64,000 bases of DNA from positions 186,001 through 250,000 of the forward strand of contig BQMF02000003.1 of NCBI GenBank assembly GCA_027922465.2, in the 5' to 3' direction. Under the pieces are notes generated by a model. That model was not told the DNA's origin, made no database searches, and saw only the letters and a list, made by a program, of their open reading frames with translations. Positions 38,529 through 50,700 of the stretch are shown piece by piece; the first letter of the stretch is position 1; the number at the start of each line of letters is the position of its first letter. A program made the position numbers and the translations under genes. Source of the DNA: Turritopsis dohrnii (Eukaryota; Cnidaria; Hydrozoa; Anthoathecata; Oceaniidae).

Positions 38529-39646
38529 TATAGTAAAGCTGGTGCAAACGACTCCAACATTTATAGTTTTTTTGCTTGTTGTTGGACTATTTTGTGATAC
38601 ATGTTTTGATGCATATGTTGAATGTCGGATGAAATGTTTGAACTTACTCAAAACATTTCATTCGACATCCTACTTGCTTTAATGGCTTCCATAAGAAGTT
38701 GGCTCAAAAAACTTTGATACTGAAAACCAAGTTATTGCCAGAAGAAATAAACCACAGAAGACCAAACGAAAATTGGAATGAAAAATTTTTCGATCCATAT
38801 GAGTTTCGCACTTGTTTATGGGAACTTTTTAGCAAGAAATATTCTAAACGAAATGTTCGGGGGAAAAAATCAGAGAATTTCGATATTACAAGCATCCCCC
38901 AGTTTCAGAAATACGAAAATTAACAGGTTGCGAGGTCAGTTTGGAACAGAAATGACAACTGTTTCGAATGTTACTTTCATGAAGTAAGCGCACATTAGTT
39001 TTAAGAAGCCTTTAACTGTAACTACTTTAGTCCCCACTCATTCAATTTATGACGTGTGATAACTTCAATGTTGTTCCCTTAGTACGCGGTCCTGTCAACA
39101 TCATGGTAAAATTAAACGTAATTGGTATTAAATCAAGCACCAGTAAGAAGCTCTTCAATGTAAGTTCATGTCAGACGTTCTCTATCTGGTGTTGGTACTT
39201 GGTTTTATATTATTTCTGTTACGTCGGAAATTCAATTTACCAAACAACTGAGGTTGGTCATACCAACACGTAAATGAGCAGGACTTAAAATCTTGCCTGA
39301 TGGCTTCACTATCATCTTTAAAAGGTGTTCACTACGGAGGTTATTAACTGAAGTTATAGAGGCCCCACGCTTTGGTTTTTTCTTTCGAAACATCGGAGTT
39401 TTAAAATTGTTGGCTTCTACAACTAGCTTCCAGATTATGTTATAATGCTGTATAATGAGTTTGTTGATATGAGTTGTTCTATAACCATGACGACACAAAC
39501 TTTAAATGCGCCGTTAATGTGAAGCAGTTTGGATCGTATCCAAATGTCTGAGTCTTGTTGATACTTAACTTTGTATTAATTTAAGCCTTTTGTAATATCG
39601 AAAATCTCAACCGTTACAATGAACAATCATTTTGTTGAAGTCTTAC
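38529..39646. other. Intergenic sequence with a short hairpin
   Basis: No gene was recognised. A near-perfect inverted repeat of about 19 bp lies at 38623-38669 ('tgtcggatgaaatgttt' against 'aaacatttcattcgaca'). The open frames over 38699-38987 overlap on both strands and show no motif. Confidence 0.4.
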
Positions 39647-40335
39647 CGTAATTTACCTAAAATAACGCGCAGGTAAAAATAATTATTTTGACTGGCACGC
39701 GTAGAAAATTGGGTTAAAATAGATTACGAAGTTTTGAATATCCAATCAGGCGTTAATAATTGGACGAAAATAAATTCAAAGGCGGTAAGTTAGAACAAAT
39801 TTGAATAAGATTTTTTTCAAAAAGGAATTACGAATATATATACAAAAATGAAAAGGAGATTGAACTTTAATTTTTCCCTCCCTGATCTTCTTCTTATGAT
39901 CTTCTTCTTCTTCTTCTCTTCCATCTCCTGTATCTTTTTCTTGTATTTTTCTTGTATTTTTTTTTGTATTTTTCCATTTCCTCTTTGATGTTGTAAAAAT
40001 GTACGTGTCGGGAAGTTCCAATCCACCCAAAATCCAGCAAACTTTTACAAGGAATGTATGAGGAATGCGATGGCGGTCCTTTTATACTTGATATTTAACC
40101 ACCTGATTTGCAATGTAAGATAAATGTAATTCACGAAAGGAATTTCTTTGACTTTCTTTTTTTTCACCCAGAAAATACTTATCATTATTTTTCGGCTACG
40201 CGAAATAATTCGATTAAAATTAATTACTCTGAATTTCGACTACGCGTTAATACTTGGACGAAAATAAATTACAATTTTTGCTGAAAATTGCCAGTGTGCG
40301 CTAATTAGATCACGGGTTATTTTGGGTAAATTACG
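39647..40335. mobile_element. MITE with 20-bp inverted repeats, 690 bp
   Basis: Ends 'cgtaatttacctaaaataac' (39647) and right-end complement 'cgtaatttacccaaaataac' (40335). Inside, a direct repeat 'gcgttaataattggacgaaa' / 'gcgttaatacttggacgaaa' (near 39752 and 40245) brackets the centre, and a CTT-rich microsatellite lies at 39886-39975. Target duplication unclear. Confidence 0.72.
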
Positions 40336-40419
40336 ATAATAGGCATCAAAATCTAGCATCAAAATAAGCATTTCGCGCACATGACGTCATCCCTAGAATC
40401 AAATTTCCTTTTTGGGTAA

Positions 40420-41215
40420 AGCCGAATTTCCACTTGCATAATTTTTGCCTTGGAACGGATCGGATAAGATCGGAACGGAACGGAATTTTTCTAACTTCAA
40501 TTTCCACTAAAATTTTGGCGGAAAATATTAAGTATGCAGTAGTAAACAAACATGGCTCTTTTACGTTTAAGAACGAAAATCTTACTTCTTTTAAGTTTAA
40601 GAACGAAAATTTTACTTCTTTTACGGCAAAACAAGAGAAAAGCGAGAAGGAAAATGTTGGTTCGATAGATATTTAAAGAAAACAAAAAGGGGAGTTTAAT
40701 TTACTTACCAAAGAAATGCAACTACATGATCATGTTTTTACAGTATTTTCGCATGTCCTACTCAGTATGAACGTTTACTATCTCGAGTTGCTCCAAAATT
40801 AATAAAATCATCACAGAAAAGGGAACCCAGTGAAGCCCCAGTGAAAGATTCTGTGTTGCATTGAGGTATTATTTTCACATGTCGACCTGCTTTCTTCATT
40901 TTTGTTTTTCTTCTTGGAGCATGTTGACTCATCCAGAGATATGTTACATATCTCTGACTCATCCATGTAAAAGTTGTCAAGAAAATTCTAACGCATGTGA
41001 TTGGCTTTTCTTTTTCCCAAATCCGACCATTTTCCGTTGGATAGTTTGGAAAAAGTTAAAATCATTTCAACTTTCGCTTGGAACAGAACGGAACAGAATG
41101 GACTCAAAATTTTCCAAGCCACGTGGTTATAATAATGCCTTCCCACATGCGCTAGAATGTTTTTTTCCGTTCCGATCCGTTCCGAGGCAAAAATTATGCA
41201 AGTGGAAATTCAGCT
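40420..41215. mobile_element. Harbinger-type element, 796 bp, TAA TSD
   Basis: Long inverted repeats of 45 bp or more: AGCCGAATTTCCACTTGCAT (40420) faces a right end whose complement starts AGCTGAATTTCCACTTGCAT (41215). TAA flanks both ends (40417-40419 and 41216-41218). 'ggaacggatcgga' motifs repeat inside both termini. No transposase. Confidence 0.85.
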
Positions 41216-42820
41216 TAAGAGCTTCAAAGGAGCGAATATAGCCTTAACTTGACGTGGGAGTTGTTTTATTGTCAAGTGTGCCATAATAACCGTATTTAGT
41301 TATAAAGATGTGAAATTAGTAAGGTATACTAGCCGCCAAGGCGGCGTCGCTCGCCGCCCATGTCCACCTGCTTTGTATCACTGTATCAATAAACGTCAAT
41401 TTTCCTTATAAACGGCTCGTACAACCAGAAGCAGATTCGAAGTCACAACCTCTGGTAAAACAAATCTTTTATCAGTGTAACAATACACTGAAAACATATA
41501 GAGAGAAAACTTCAACTTTTTATTAACTTTTGTTTTAAAAAAGTCACGCGCTCTAACATGGGTGCTATCAAACGTCAGGGGGAAATGGTTTCTCTTCTTA
41601 AAAAGATCACACGGGAGGAGAGAAGAAAAGGCACGTGCTAAAAGAATCAAGTGAATAAAAGAAACGTTCGATCTGATATAAAATAAAATAGATTAAAAGA
41701 AATCGATTAAAGACAACTATTATGACAAAAGCAAAAAAAAATATTTTGTTTTATGATACTCTTTTTTTACCTATAGGTTTTTAAACATTTTGATTACTCG
41801 AAAAAAAACTTCACCCGTCTCAGACAATCAGGTAAGGATACGTTAGGATACACTGGCAAACCGAGATGCTACCACGTTCTGCCACTGCTGTTTTTTTGTC
41901 CAAAATGTTTAATCAGTTAGTTTCTTTGTATTTAGTTGATGTACTGTTTTCAAAGCCAAGTCAACGTGGAATATAAAACTAACAATAATGATAAAAACAA
42001 AACGTTATTTCTATTAGTTCATCAGCCAAAAAAAGTCACGTTCGATTGGGGTTGCAATGTGTTTGCTTCGAACTCACGTCGCACACAAAAAAAGAAATAA
42101 TTTCGCTCACAACTTAATCTACCATTTTGCGTGACAGACAAACAAACAGACAGACAGACAGAGAATCGGCTATTAATATATAGATAACATAGAGACAACG
42201 TGAAATATTATGTTTAAATAGAAGATTTGAAACAGTCTTTTTTTTTTCCAAGGGTCTTTGAGTAGTGAGTTGTACTCCTGCGCCAGAAATATATTGCAGG
42301 GCAAAAGAAGAGTTACTAACCCGGGCTAATATAAACAGGGTTTTATTAACAAACTCCTTAGCGATTCGTCAAATTAGAAAATTATTCTAATTATATTTCA
42401 ATGAAATTTTAATTGCCTGACCACACGAAAAAATGCAGTTTTTTTTCATTAATATTTTGCAGAATTTCTTCAGAAACTTATGGCCTGGTTTAGATGATAT
42501 CATAACGATCTATCTAAAAATGCTTTTTGCACCAACTTTGAACAAAATAAATACAAATTCATAAAAAATAATTCCGAGTCGATATGGGTTTTGTAAGTAA
42601 CGACTGATCTGGCGTATTTCAAAACTCATTTTGAACGGAAATAATGAATTCTCTTTCATTTTTATTGAAATAATGCGTTATAAGGGAATAATGCGTTATA
42701 AGGGAAACTTGTTTTTCAAAAGTAAAAACGTATTCAATCGTTATGGAATTGTTTCGTTAGAGGTCCTTGGTGCTGGGTCGTTGGGGCTGCGTCCGGATTT
42801 CTTTAGTTAACTGCAGTCTT
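41216..42820. other. Intergenic repeat debris including a CAGA microsatellite
   Basis: A GC-richer palindromic patch ('gccgccaaggcggcg', about 41331) and a (CAGA)n-type microsatellite at 42133-42162, followed by 'cggctattaatatatagata', resemble the ends of a further repeat family spanning roughly 41320-42185. The family was not identified. No gene seen. Confidence 0.4.
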
Positions 42821-43975
42821 TCAAAAAGCTAAATATATACTGGCGGGATTTCTATATTGTTTGACCGTACATGAAAGATTTGGTGTTTCGATATGCTGGA
42901 GTTCCGCCATTGTGCTAACCGGCATGACCGCATTCAAAGCACGTCGCCTTTTAGGCATTGGAACTTTTACTTTCTTTTCTTTCGTCATTTTTTGCTCTTC
43001 TGGCTTTTTGTACGTTGAATGTAAGTGCCGAAGAGCAAGCACTTCCCGACGAAACGTCGAACTAGCTATAAGATATATGACGAGTTTTGTTGAGGAGTTT
43101 ATAATCATTCCAAGTTTTGCGAAAGCAAAAGCAGAATCGATTAGTTTCCATTTTGATGGAGACACTCCACCTTTCAACCAGAAACACTGGACGAAGCATT
43201 GACAGAATATAGTTGTAACGAACCATAGTGAAATAATGTACAGTAGTTTATCCATTTCTTGGCCTCGTTTTTGAACAATCCTATCGAATTGACTACTAAT
43301 GTAGAATTTCTTGATAATCATGATGAAATTGACAAGTACGATGACGCATAGTGGGAAGACGGTGAGGAAAATACATTGAAAGTATAATCGAAAGCCATGA
43401 AACGACTTCTTCTTGTATAAGTCAGTTTCTAAAAGACACGACGAATATTTGTCTTGAGCAGCCTTGAATGCCCAAAATGTCGGTAAGTTGACAAGGAAAC
43501 AGTATAATATGTTACATACAATAGCCATGTTAGTTAAGCGTGTCGCCGCCTGACGCATCTTTATAGGGAATAACACCATAGTGAGACGACACGTGTCAAC
43601 GCCAGCGATCAGCCAAAAACTAAGAAAAGTAAAAAACATAAACGCCGGATAACCAATATGAGAATAAAAGATGTTGTAAGCATGATGTGATGTTATGTTG
43701 TCTACCAAGTGCCATATGGAGTCGGCAAAAAGAAACGACAATAGCATGCCAGTGTCAACAACTCCGATAGTGATTAAGTAAATGCCACATGAGGTATTCC
43801 GTTTTTTCCTGGCGCGTATTGTTAGTCTACACCACGTGATTATATTGACAATATTCGTTAACACTCCAAAGATTATCAAGGGGATGGCGATGTATGTGCT
43901 TGAGATTTTATGATACCGACATGCATCGGTAGTACATGGTTGTAAAGGCTGGCATATATTCAACGCTTGTGGCAT
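42821..43975 (-). CDS. Rhodopsin-like (class A) GPCR, neuropeptide-receptor type, single coding exon
   Basis: 384 residues with seven hydrophobic segments, among them TM1 IAIPLIIFGVLTNIVNIITW, TM2 GIYLITIGVVDTGMLLSFLF, TM3 FLSFWLIAGVDTCR, TM4 NMAIVCNILYCFLVNLPTFW, TM5 LTVFPLCVIVLVNFIMIIKK, TM6 LLYIISLWFVTTIFCQC. The pattern recalls FMRFamide-type and related peptide receptors; the ligand is unknown. The DRY motif reads CRL and NPxxY reads KLVIY, both degenerate. A glycosylation sequon (NIT) lies between TM2 and TM3, and the C tail is basic. The frame is open further upstream, but a pyrimidine-rich tract and AG acceptor end at 44030, so the upstream 41 codons look like intron plus 5' UTR; the start is placed at the ATG at 43975. 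Confidence 0.85.
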   Translation of the reverse strand: MPQALNICQPLQPCTTDACRYHKISSTYIAIPLIIFGVLTNIVNIITWCRLTIRARKKRNTSCGIYLITIGVVDTGMLLSFLFADSIWHLVDNITSHHAYNIFYSHIGYPAFMFFTFLSFWLIAGVDTCRLTMVLFPIKMRQAATRLTNMAIVCNILYCFLVNLPTFWAFKAAQDKYSSCLLETDLYKKKSFHGFRLYFQCIFLTVFPLCVIVLVNFIMIIKKFYISSQFDRIVQKRGQEMDKLLYIISLWFVTTIFCQCFVQCFWLKGGVSPSKWKLIDSAFAFAKLGMIINSSTKLVIYLIASSTFRREVLALRHLHSTYKKPEEQKMTKEKKVKVPMPKRRRALNAVMPVSTMAELQHIETPNLSCTVKQYRNPASIYLAF

Positions 43976-45513
43976 CGTGTCTCCTTCCGTTAATTTACTT
44001 GCTCTGTTTGTTTTTATTATATCAACGATCTGTAAGAAAATAAAGTGAAAAAATAAACAAGCAAACGAATAAATAAAACAACAACAAAAAAATCGCAAAC
44101 GTCGTGTTTACGGATGTTTAGTGATAAAAAAATAATGATGTTGTCATCTTCATAAGCTTTAGTTTGTATAAGTAATTTTATTTTATAAAGCGCCACACAT
44201 CACATCAAAATAGCCATTAACCATCTATTCTCTTTTGTCGCATAACACGTAAATTAAATTTCATTGAATTAAAGTCAATTACGCCGTTACGACGTTGATG
44301 AGGTGCGGAAACTGGACAAAACGGTTTTATCTGATGATGTCGACACACATCCTACAGCTAACTCACGCAATTTCGAGAACAATCAGACAAATATTAAATA
44401 GTTAATTAGGATTTCAAACATGAAAGAACACAAAAAATTTTAATTTCGTTAATCTCAAAATTAGTTTTTCAGTATTTTTAGGAAGGGAGAAATAAACATG
44501 AGTTAGCATGACTGTTGCCTTTGTAATTACGTTCTTTGAAAAGGAAATTTTATGCAATATTGCTAATGACCTTGAGAAAGTAAAACATTATTGAATAATG
44601 GTACGCCTACACAAATATCGGTAAAACAAAAAGTATATCTTGCCTCGTTTTGGTGCACTAATGCAGATGATTTTGAATAATCCCATAGCAATTTGCGTTC
44701 AAAAAAAAACAACAAAAAAACAAAGAAACTGACCAAGTAATTAACGTCTAAAAATAGAATGCGTTAAAACGAGAACGAGGCGGAACTGTATAGTTTGAGA
44801 AAATATCGACGTTTAAACTGAACCTCGGGAAGTGTGTATCTCAGCTTCAGAGCGAGATTGATATCTGAAGAGGTTGTCTAGCTGAGCGATTGAAAAAATA
44901 CTGGACCTTTTGTTGGCCAGTTTGGGACTGTAAATGCTCTAGGGCCTCGTTCTCGAGACAATTATTGATAACAATTTGATCAGAACTGAAGGACCATTCT
45001 GGAGTAATATAAATAAATCAATAAGCAAATAAGTCAATGTTTTGTATTATTTTGTAGTTTTTGAAGTTCGCATCTAGAAAAAAAAGGAAGAAATATGTTA
45101 CAATTTAATAGCTGTCGTAAATTATGCCCAATTATAAGCAACCAAGGTCAGACTTTAGTAGTAATGTTGCTTAAAAACTGACATATTTTTAAAGAAATGT
45201 ACTGTAGCTGCTATGCTAGTGCTGCATGATTTCAAAATTTCATGTTGCTAATTTATGTATGATCCTTGTAGTACTGTTGCTTAACTTTACTAGTGGTTGC
45301 TTATAAACATGTTGCGAGGGTGTAAAAATATGGTGGGAAGGTGGTTTTGAAGCGCGTTTATTTTCACTTACGTCAGTCAGCTTAAAAATCTCATTCTGAA
45401 AGAGTATTTATTCAACTTATAATTCTTGCTTTACCTACCAAAAATTTATATTCCATCATCGATGTTTGAGGTTAATCTCCAGACTAACGCCCTCTTCTAT
45501 TCTTTTCATTTAG
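43976..45513. other. Region between the GPCR and the first visible channel exon
   Basis: Contains the probable GPCR 5' UTR exon edge (acceptor 44030-44031) and a SINE-related fragment at about 44860-45030. The signal-peptide exons of the Cys-loop receptor are expected here or further upstream, but none could be supported. Confidence 0.4.
44860..45030 (+). repeat. SINE fragment (3' part; relative of the SINE at 62167)
   Basis: Shares 'ggttgtctag.tgagcg', 'ctctagggcctc', 'ttgataaca' and a tail 'gaactgaagga.cattctgg' with the complement of 62167-62476, in the same order. The tRNA-like head is absent or unrecognisable. Confidence 0.6.
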
Positions 45514-47759
45514 CATTATACAATTGATTTTATCATCCAGCAAAAATGGCATGATTTTCGACTGAAACATAATGAAAGTGAACCAATTACATTGAGTGGT
45601 GATGTCGTAGAATCATTATGGCGCCCAGACACACGAGCGTTAACAGAAAAGAAATCATTTCCCTCAAAGCTGATTAAAAGCACAAAGTTAGCCAAACTCC
45701 ACCCAGATGGAACGGTAATCTCATCACAGAGGTAGCGCCCCTATGTTTTCGAATAAATGGCGCAGAGAAAATAAGAAATATAAATAAAAAGTGACGTTTT
45801 AGAAAAGCTCTCGAATAAACATCTATTATGACACGCCCATATTTTGAAACACTAGAACATAAGAAGATACGTTCAAGCACGTTAGGGTGCAAAACGCAAT
45901 AGCTTTGCAAATTTGAATATAATGTAATGGCGTACGTAAATTAATAAATAGCGCCCTCGGGTGGATGTGACCTTTGCATAGTAGCCGCAAAAAGTTTCTT
46001 ACATACATCCCATTCTTTAAGGATGAAATTCGTTATTAAAGGAGAACAAACGAAAAAGGAGACCCGGAAAACCGGGGTTACAAAACCGAGTTATAAAGTC
46101 GAGTTATGGACTATGACGTCATCATAATTCGCGTTGTTAACTTCTTGAAAGTTTCATCACTTTTTAACTACTTTAGAAGCAGAAACTTTCGCGAGCATTA
46201 ACTTTCGCTTTTTTCGGTCATTTTCGCGAAAGTTTCTGCCTTTGGAAATTCTAAATCATCATCGTTTTTTCACGCGAAATCATGGATATTTTTCAAAACG
46301 CGAAAGTTTTTTCACCTCCATAAAATCATAAAAACGGGGCAATTTTCAAAACTAATGATTTATTTCTACTTTAATCGTCGTCAACTACAATTAACACTTG
46401 GTGTTTTTTTCTTTTTTGGAGCTGCGAGCCTAAACTTGTATATTTTTTACATTTTTGATTACAGTAGAGACCTTAGATGTGATTTAACGAATAAATTTTT
46501 TTCTTGGATTTTGCCCATTCGCGAAAGTTTTTTCACGCAAATACAAACCTTATTTTGAATTCGCGAAAGTTTTTTCTGCGAAATTTGTTCCAAAAATCGC
46601 CAAACGCGAAAGGTTTTGTCAAATATTTCGCGTTTTTTTTTTTGACACGCGAAAGTTAATGCCCGCGAAAGTTTCTGCCCCTAATGTAGGAAACATGTTC
46701 CTCTATCAATCTCTCCACCTGAAAATTTTCCTTACAATTAAATGATTTTCAAAACTTTGGGTCTGATTTGGTTAATACAGGGATATCTTATTAAGAGAAA
46801 AATGCTTGAAATATTTGAAAAGTAAAAGTCAAAATTAGGAACTCGAAGTGATATCAAAAATTAACACTTTCAAGTTAACAACTCGAATTATGACGTCACG
46901 AAAAAGTCTTGGTAGTTTTTTTAAATCAAAGACATTTGTTTATAGTATACAAACAATTCTGCATCAAAATATTTGCAATGACTTCAGGGTCTGTTACGAA
47001 AATACTTGTTTGATGTCGGACGGACAAATAGATACTATATAAAAACAGCACGTTTATGATTCAATATAAGCAAACGTTTTTCGAAAGTATACTAGAATGG
47101 ACTTCCAAAACATAATTTCTACAAGGATGGTAGTCAAAAAATATTGAAACAAACAGTTATCGTGTCGGATGGACAAAATTCTAATACTTTTGTAACAGAC
47201 CCATTATGGCTCGTTCTTTCAAAATAAAATTAAGGTAGCCAACCTCGTTCCCAGGGCTTCTTCGAAACGAAAGTTTCGAAGAAGCCCTGGGAACGAGGTT
47301 GTAAGATAGCATGATTTTATCTTGTCAGACAAATTCACAACATTCCATTTTTAAATCCAATCAGTTGATTTCAGTAAAGAAAATAAAACCTGTTTTACAC
47401 TACGGCAACTTCTGTTTGATAGACATAATTGTTTTTATTGATATCCAATAGTCAGTTCGATTGTGAGTTAGGCACCCTATCCCCTTGGGTACGTTTCCAT
47501 ACTTCATCAGCACGGACAAATAATGAATAACATTGGTAACTCAGCAGTTACAACATGTTGGGCAGCTTGCACATCCACATTCTTTTTTTTCAACAATATT
47601 TAGATGTTCGTTGGTAAACTACTGCAAGATGGACTTTACAACTTTTCCGTTTGATTCGCAACTTTGCGAACTTGTTTTAGAAAGCTGTAAGAAATTTCAT
47701 TTGTCGCTATTTTTCATTTCAGAAAATTATTAAATGTCCTTTTACGTCTGGCCGCACTT

Positions 47760-47798
<39 letters not shown>

Positions 47799-50700
47799 TT
47801 TTTGTACTTTATCTATTTTACAGATTCGTACTCAAACAGTTACTTATCGTTGTCTTGGATGGAGAAAAACATATCAGATTCATTTCGTATTACAGACGAT
47901 CCTAAAATGGAGGAATTTGTATTTCAGTCGTTTAAGGTCGACAAGATTGAATTTCATTATAGCGGAGAAGGTTCAGGTGGGGAGTGCTTTATTTTCTGTT
48001 CTGTGGATTTTCAAACAGTCTTTTTCCCAATATTTATGAGTCTTGATATCTTCCTTCGAAACGACTGGTTGCTCTGGCAACACGGTCTGTGTACCATGGT
48101 ATAAATAACAGTGAGGCCACACCTTACCATGAACGTCTACGGGGAGAAGTCGGACTGAAGTCATTTCAAATGCGAGCTCTGTATTTTATCCCCTCTGTCA
48201 CAGGCCTGCATATCAGAAAATGTGCAGATAGCTAGACATGAAACTGCCCCATACTTCAAGGAAATCGTGCCAATGTCTAGTCATCTAAAGTTTTTCTAAA
48301 TTGAAAAATATCTGTTGACAATACCGAATAGTTCTTGTGAGCTTACTTGCCACCTACCTGCTAAACTCTCTAGCAGGTGGTTATCGTACCACGTAGTGAT
48401 CATCAGAAGGTTTTTCACTGAAACGTTTTCATTTATGTTGATTTTTCAAAAAAAAAAAAAATGCTTTAAAACATATTTAATGGCATAGCAGCTCATCTCT
48501 GTGCAATGACGTCAGAATTGAAAAAAAAATTGAAGAAACAAATCCTAAAATGCAACAAGTCAGCGGTATTTATCTTTTGCTCGATCTTCCTTGCACTTGA
48601 ATAGTACAGGCCAGAAATAATCTTAAAAATCATAGACGACGGTAAACCCCATTCCAAAAAGACGACTTTCAACTTCTGGAAGATTTTCCGCGGACGGAAA
48701 CGGAACGGACGAATGCCAGAAAAAGAGCGCGATTGGTTCTTTCGCTAATCATTCTTTTGTTCATTTCCGAAGTTTAACTTTCTTGTTAAACTGGTTTATT
48801 CTGAACAGAAAAGAAGGAAAAGAAAATAAACCAATCAGATTTTAGTATTAGTTATTTCCCGTTCCTGTCCGCAGAAAAATTTCAATAAGTGGAAAATCGC
48901 TTATAGTCAGCTGGCTAAAGAGTATGTTTTGATGTGAGAACATCAAACTTATCAGTGAAAATTGTGATAAAAGCGTTTGAAAATCTGCGACATAGCCTGA
49001 GCCTAACCTCACTGACCCAAACAAATTTAACAAGACGACCGGATGGTCGAAAGATTTCGCTTCTGTTTTAAAGAATAGCGCCCCTATAAATAACGCCCAT
49101 TCTAAATACATACTCGAGGGTTCATGGAGTTGCAGAGCGGAATTTATAATAAACCCGTTCTACATAAACCTATGTGTTTTCGTACTTCTGTGTAACCTCC
49201 CTGTTTTTTAGTTACACTATAATGTCATTTTATGTTTTAAAAAAATCTGCTAGTGTAAACTAAGAAAGTTTTATGGTGTAAACAAAACTTTATTAATAAT
49301 CACAAATTGAAACCAAAAGAAATATACTTGTATGAGTTGTAGCCATGGCCATGACGCCAAGGAAAATAGAAATAGAAACAAAAGAAGTTTAAGTTAGTAA
49401 GTGTGGTCCTAAAAAACCTTCGACGTACATAGATAGATAAATGATAAATAGAACGCCGCCGAAGCCAATATATTTCGCTTAGCGAAATCTAACAAGGGTT
49501 ACACTGTTAGTGATGGTTGATGGTGACAAGCAATTACATGCCTTTTCGTTGATCCTATCAGATTTTACAAAAATTTGCTTATAAAAAGTTGATAAAAAAA
49601 TGGCATATTTTTCAAATAATGTAAAATACTAAAATTACTTGAACGAAAAAAATTACCTTACGAAACCTCCACATAAGTGATTTTCATCATTTTTAGACTT
49701 AGGGGCTGATTACATGATCCCGGTTAGACGGGATGAAATTTCATCCCGCCTTGCCGAGATGAATTTCAACTCGGTGTTACATGCAAAATTTTCATCCCGT
49801 TTAGGCGGGACGGGACAAAACTAACCCTTTGTGTTTTGAAGTTTTGACAAACTACGCATGCTCAAACCTCAAACTTGTCCCGGTTGACCGGGACGAAGCG
49901 ATTACATGGGAAAATTTCATCCCGCCTAACCGAGATCCCGGCTCTTGATAGCCGAGATCTCGGATAGGCGGGATGAAAATTTTATCATGTAATCGCGATG
50001 GGAAATTTATGAAGATTTGACCAGGAAGCCAAGACCTCGGCAAGGCGGGATGAAATTTCATCCTGGCTAACCGGGATCATGTAATCAGCCCCTTACCCAA
50101 ATTCTTTTATACGTTGTTTATTGACTGCCATTGTTATTGACGCATTTGACCAATTTTCACCACAAAAGAAGTGTGTTATTATCAATATTATATTATCAAG
50201 CTATCTTTTTTCTAAACATTTTGCGAAATTTCTTCCAATACATCCAATACTTCCGCTGTTATGGTACCATGTTTTGTACTTAGATTATATAATTATGTTA
50301 TGTTGCTATTACGTAAACAAAGTTACGCAAGAGTTAAATGCTCATTTGAAAAATTTCTAAAAAATTTGAAAAAATTCTAATCATAGACGAGTTGGGATAA
50401 AGTTTCCGATGCTTGGAATATTTCAAACTTGCAACCTCGAACCCAGGGTTTTAACATAGTTTTTCTATTAAAAAGGGACAACCTCGAGGTTGAAAAAGGG
50501 AATAATGCCTGGATTCGAGGTTGTTCAAAATTGCTTTCATTCCAAATATCCCTCGTTATTACCTTGCAACTGCTTTCTGTGCCATGTGGAAAAAGTTACG
50601 TGAAAGTACTATAAACCTTAATTGCCTTTTTGGTACGAAAATATTATGTTGTTACCGTATTTCCTCTAATAAACGCCACCCTCTGATAAACGTCGCCCTC

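Noticed and set aside
38699..38987. Overlapping frames on both strands as a possible small gene
   Set aside because: No motif, no splice support, and no codon bias; two plus frames and one minus frame overlap.
39776..40030. Two overlapping Lys/Glu-rich open frames
   Set aside because: They are translations of a CTT/TTC microsatellite inside a MITE, with no other support.
43976..44098. GPCR start 41 codons further upstream
   Set aside because: That stretch is a pyrimidine-rich intron end with an AG acceptor at 44030-44031; it encodes a Phe/Cys-rich string unlike a GPCR N terminus.
49852..50061. 69-codon open frame on the minus strand
   Set aside because: It is a by-product of the palindromic MITE 49702-50092.
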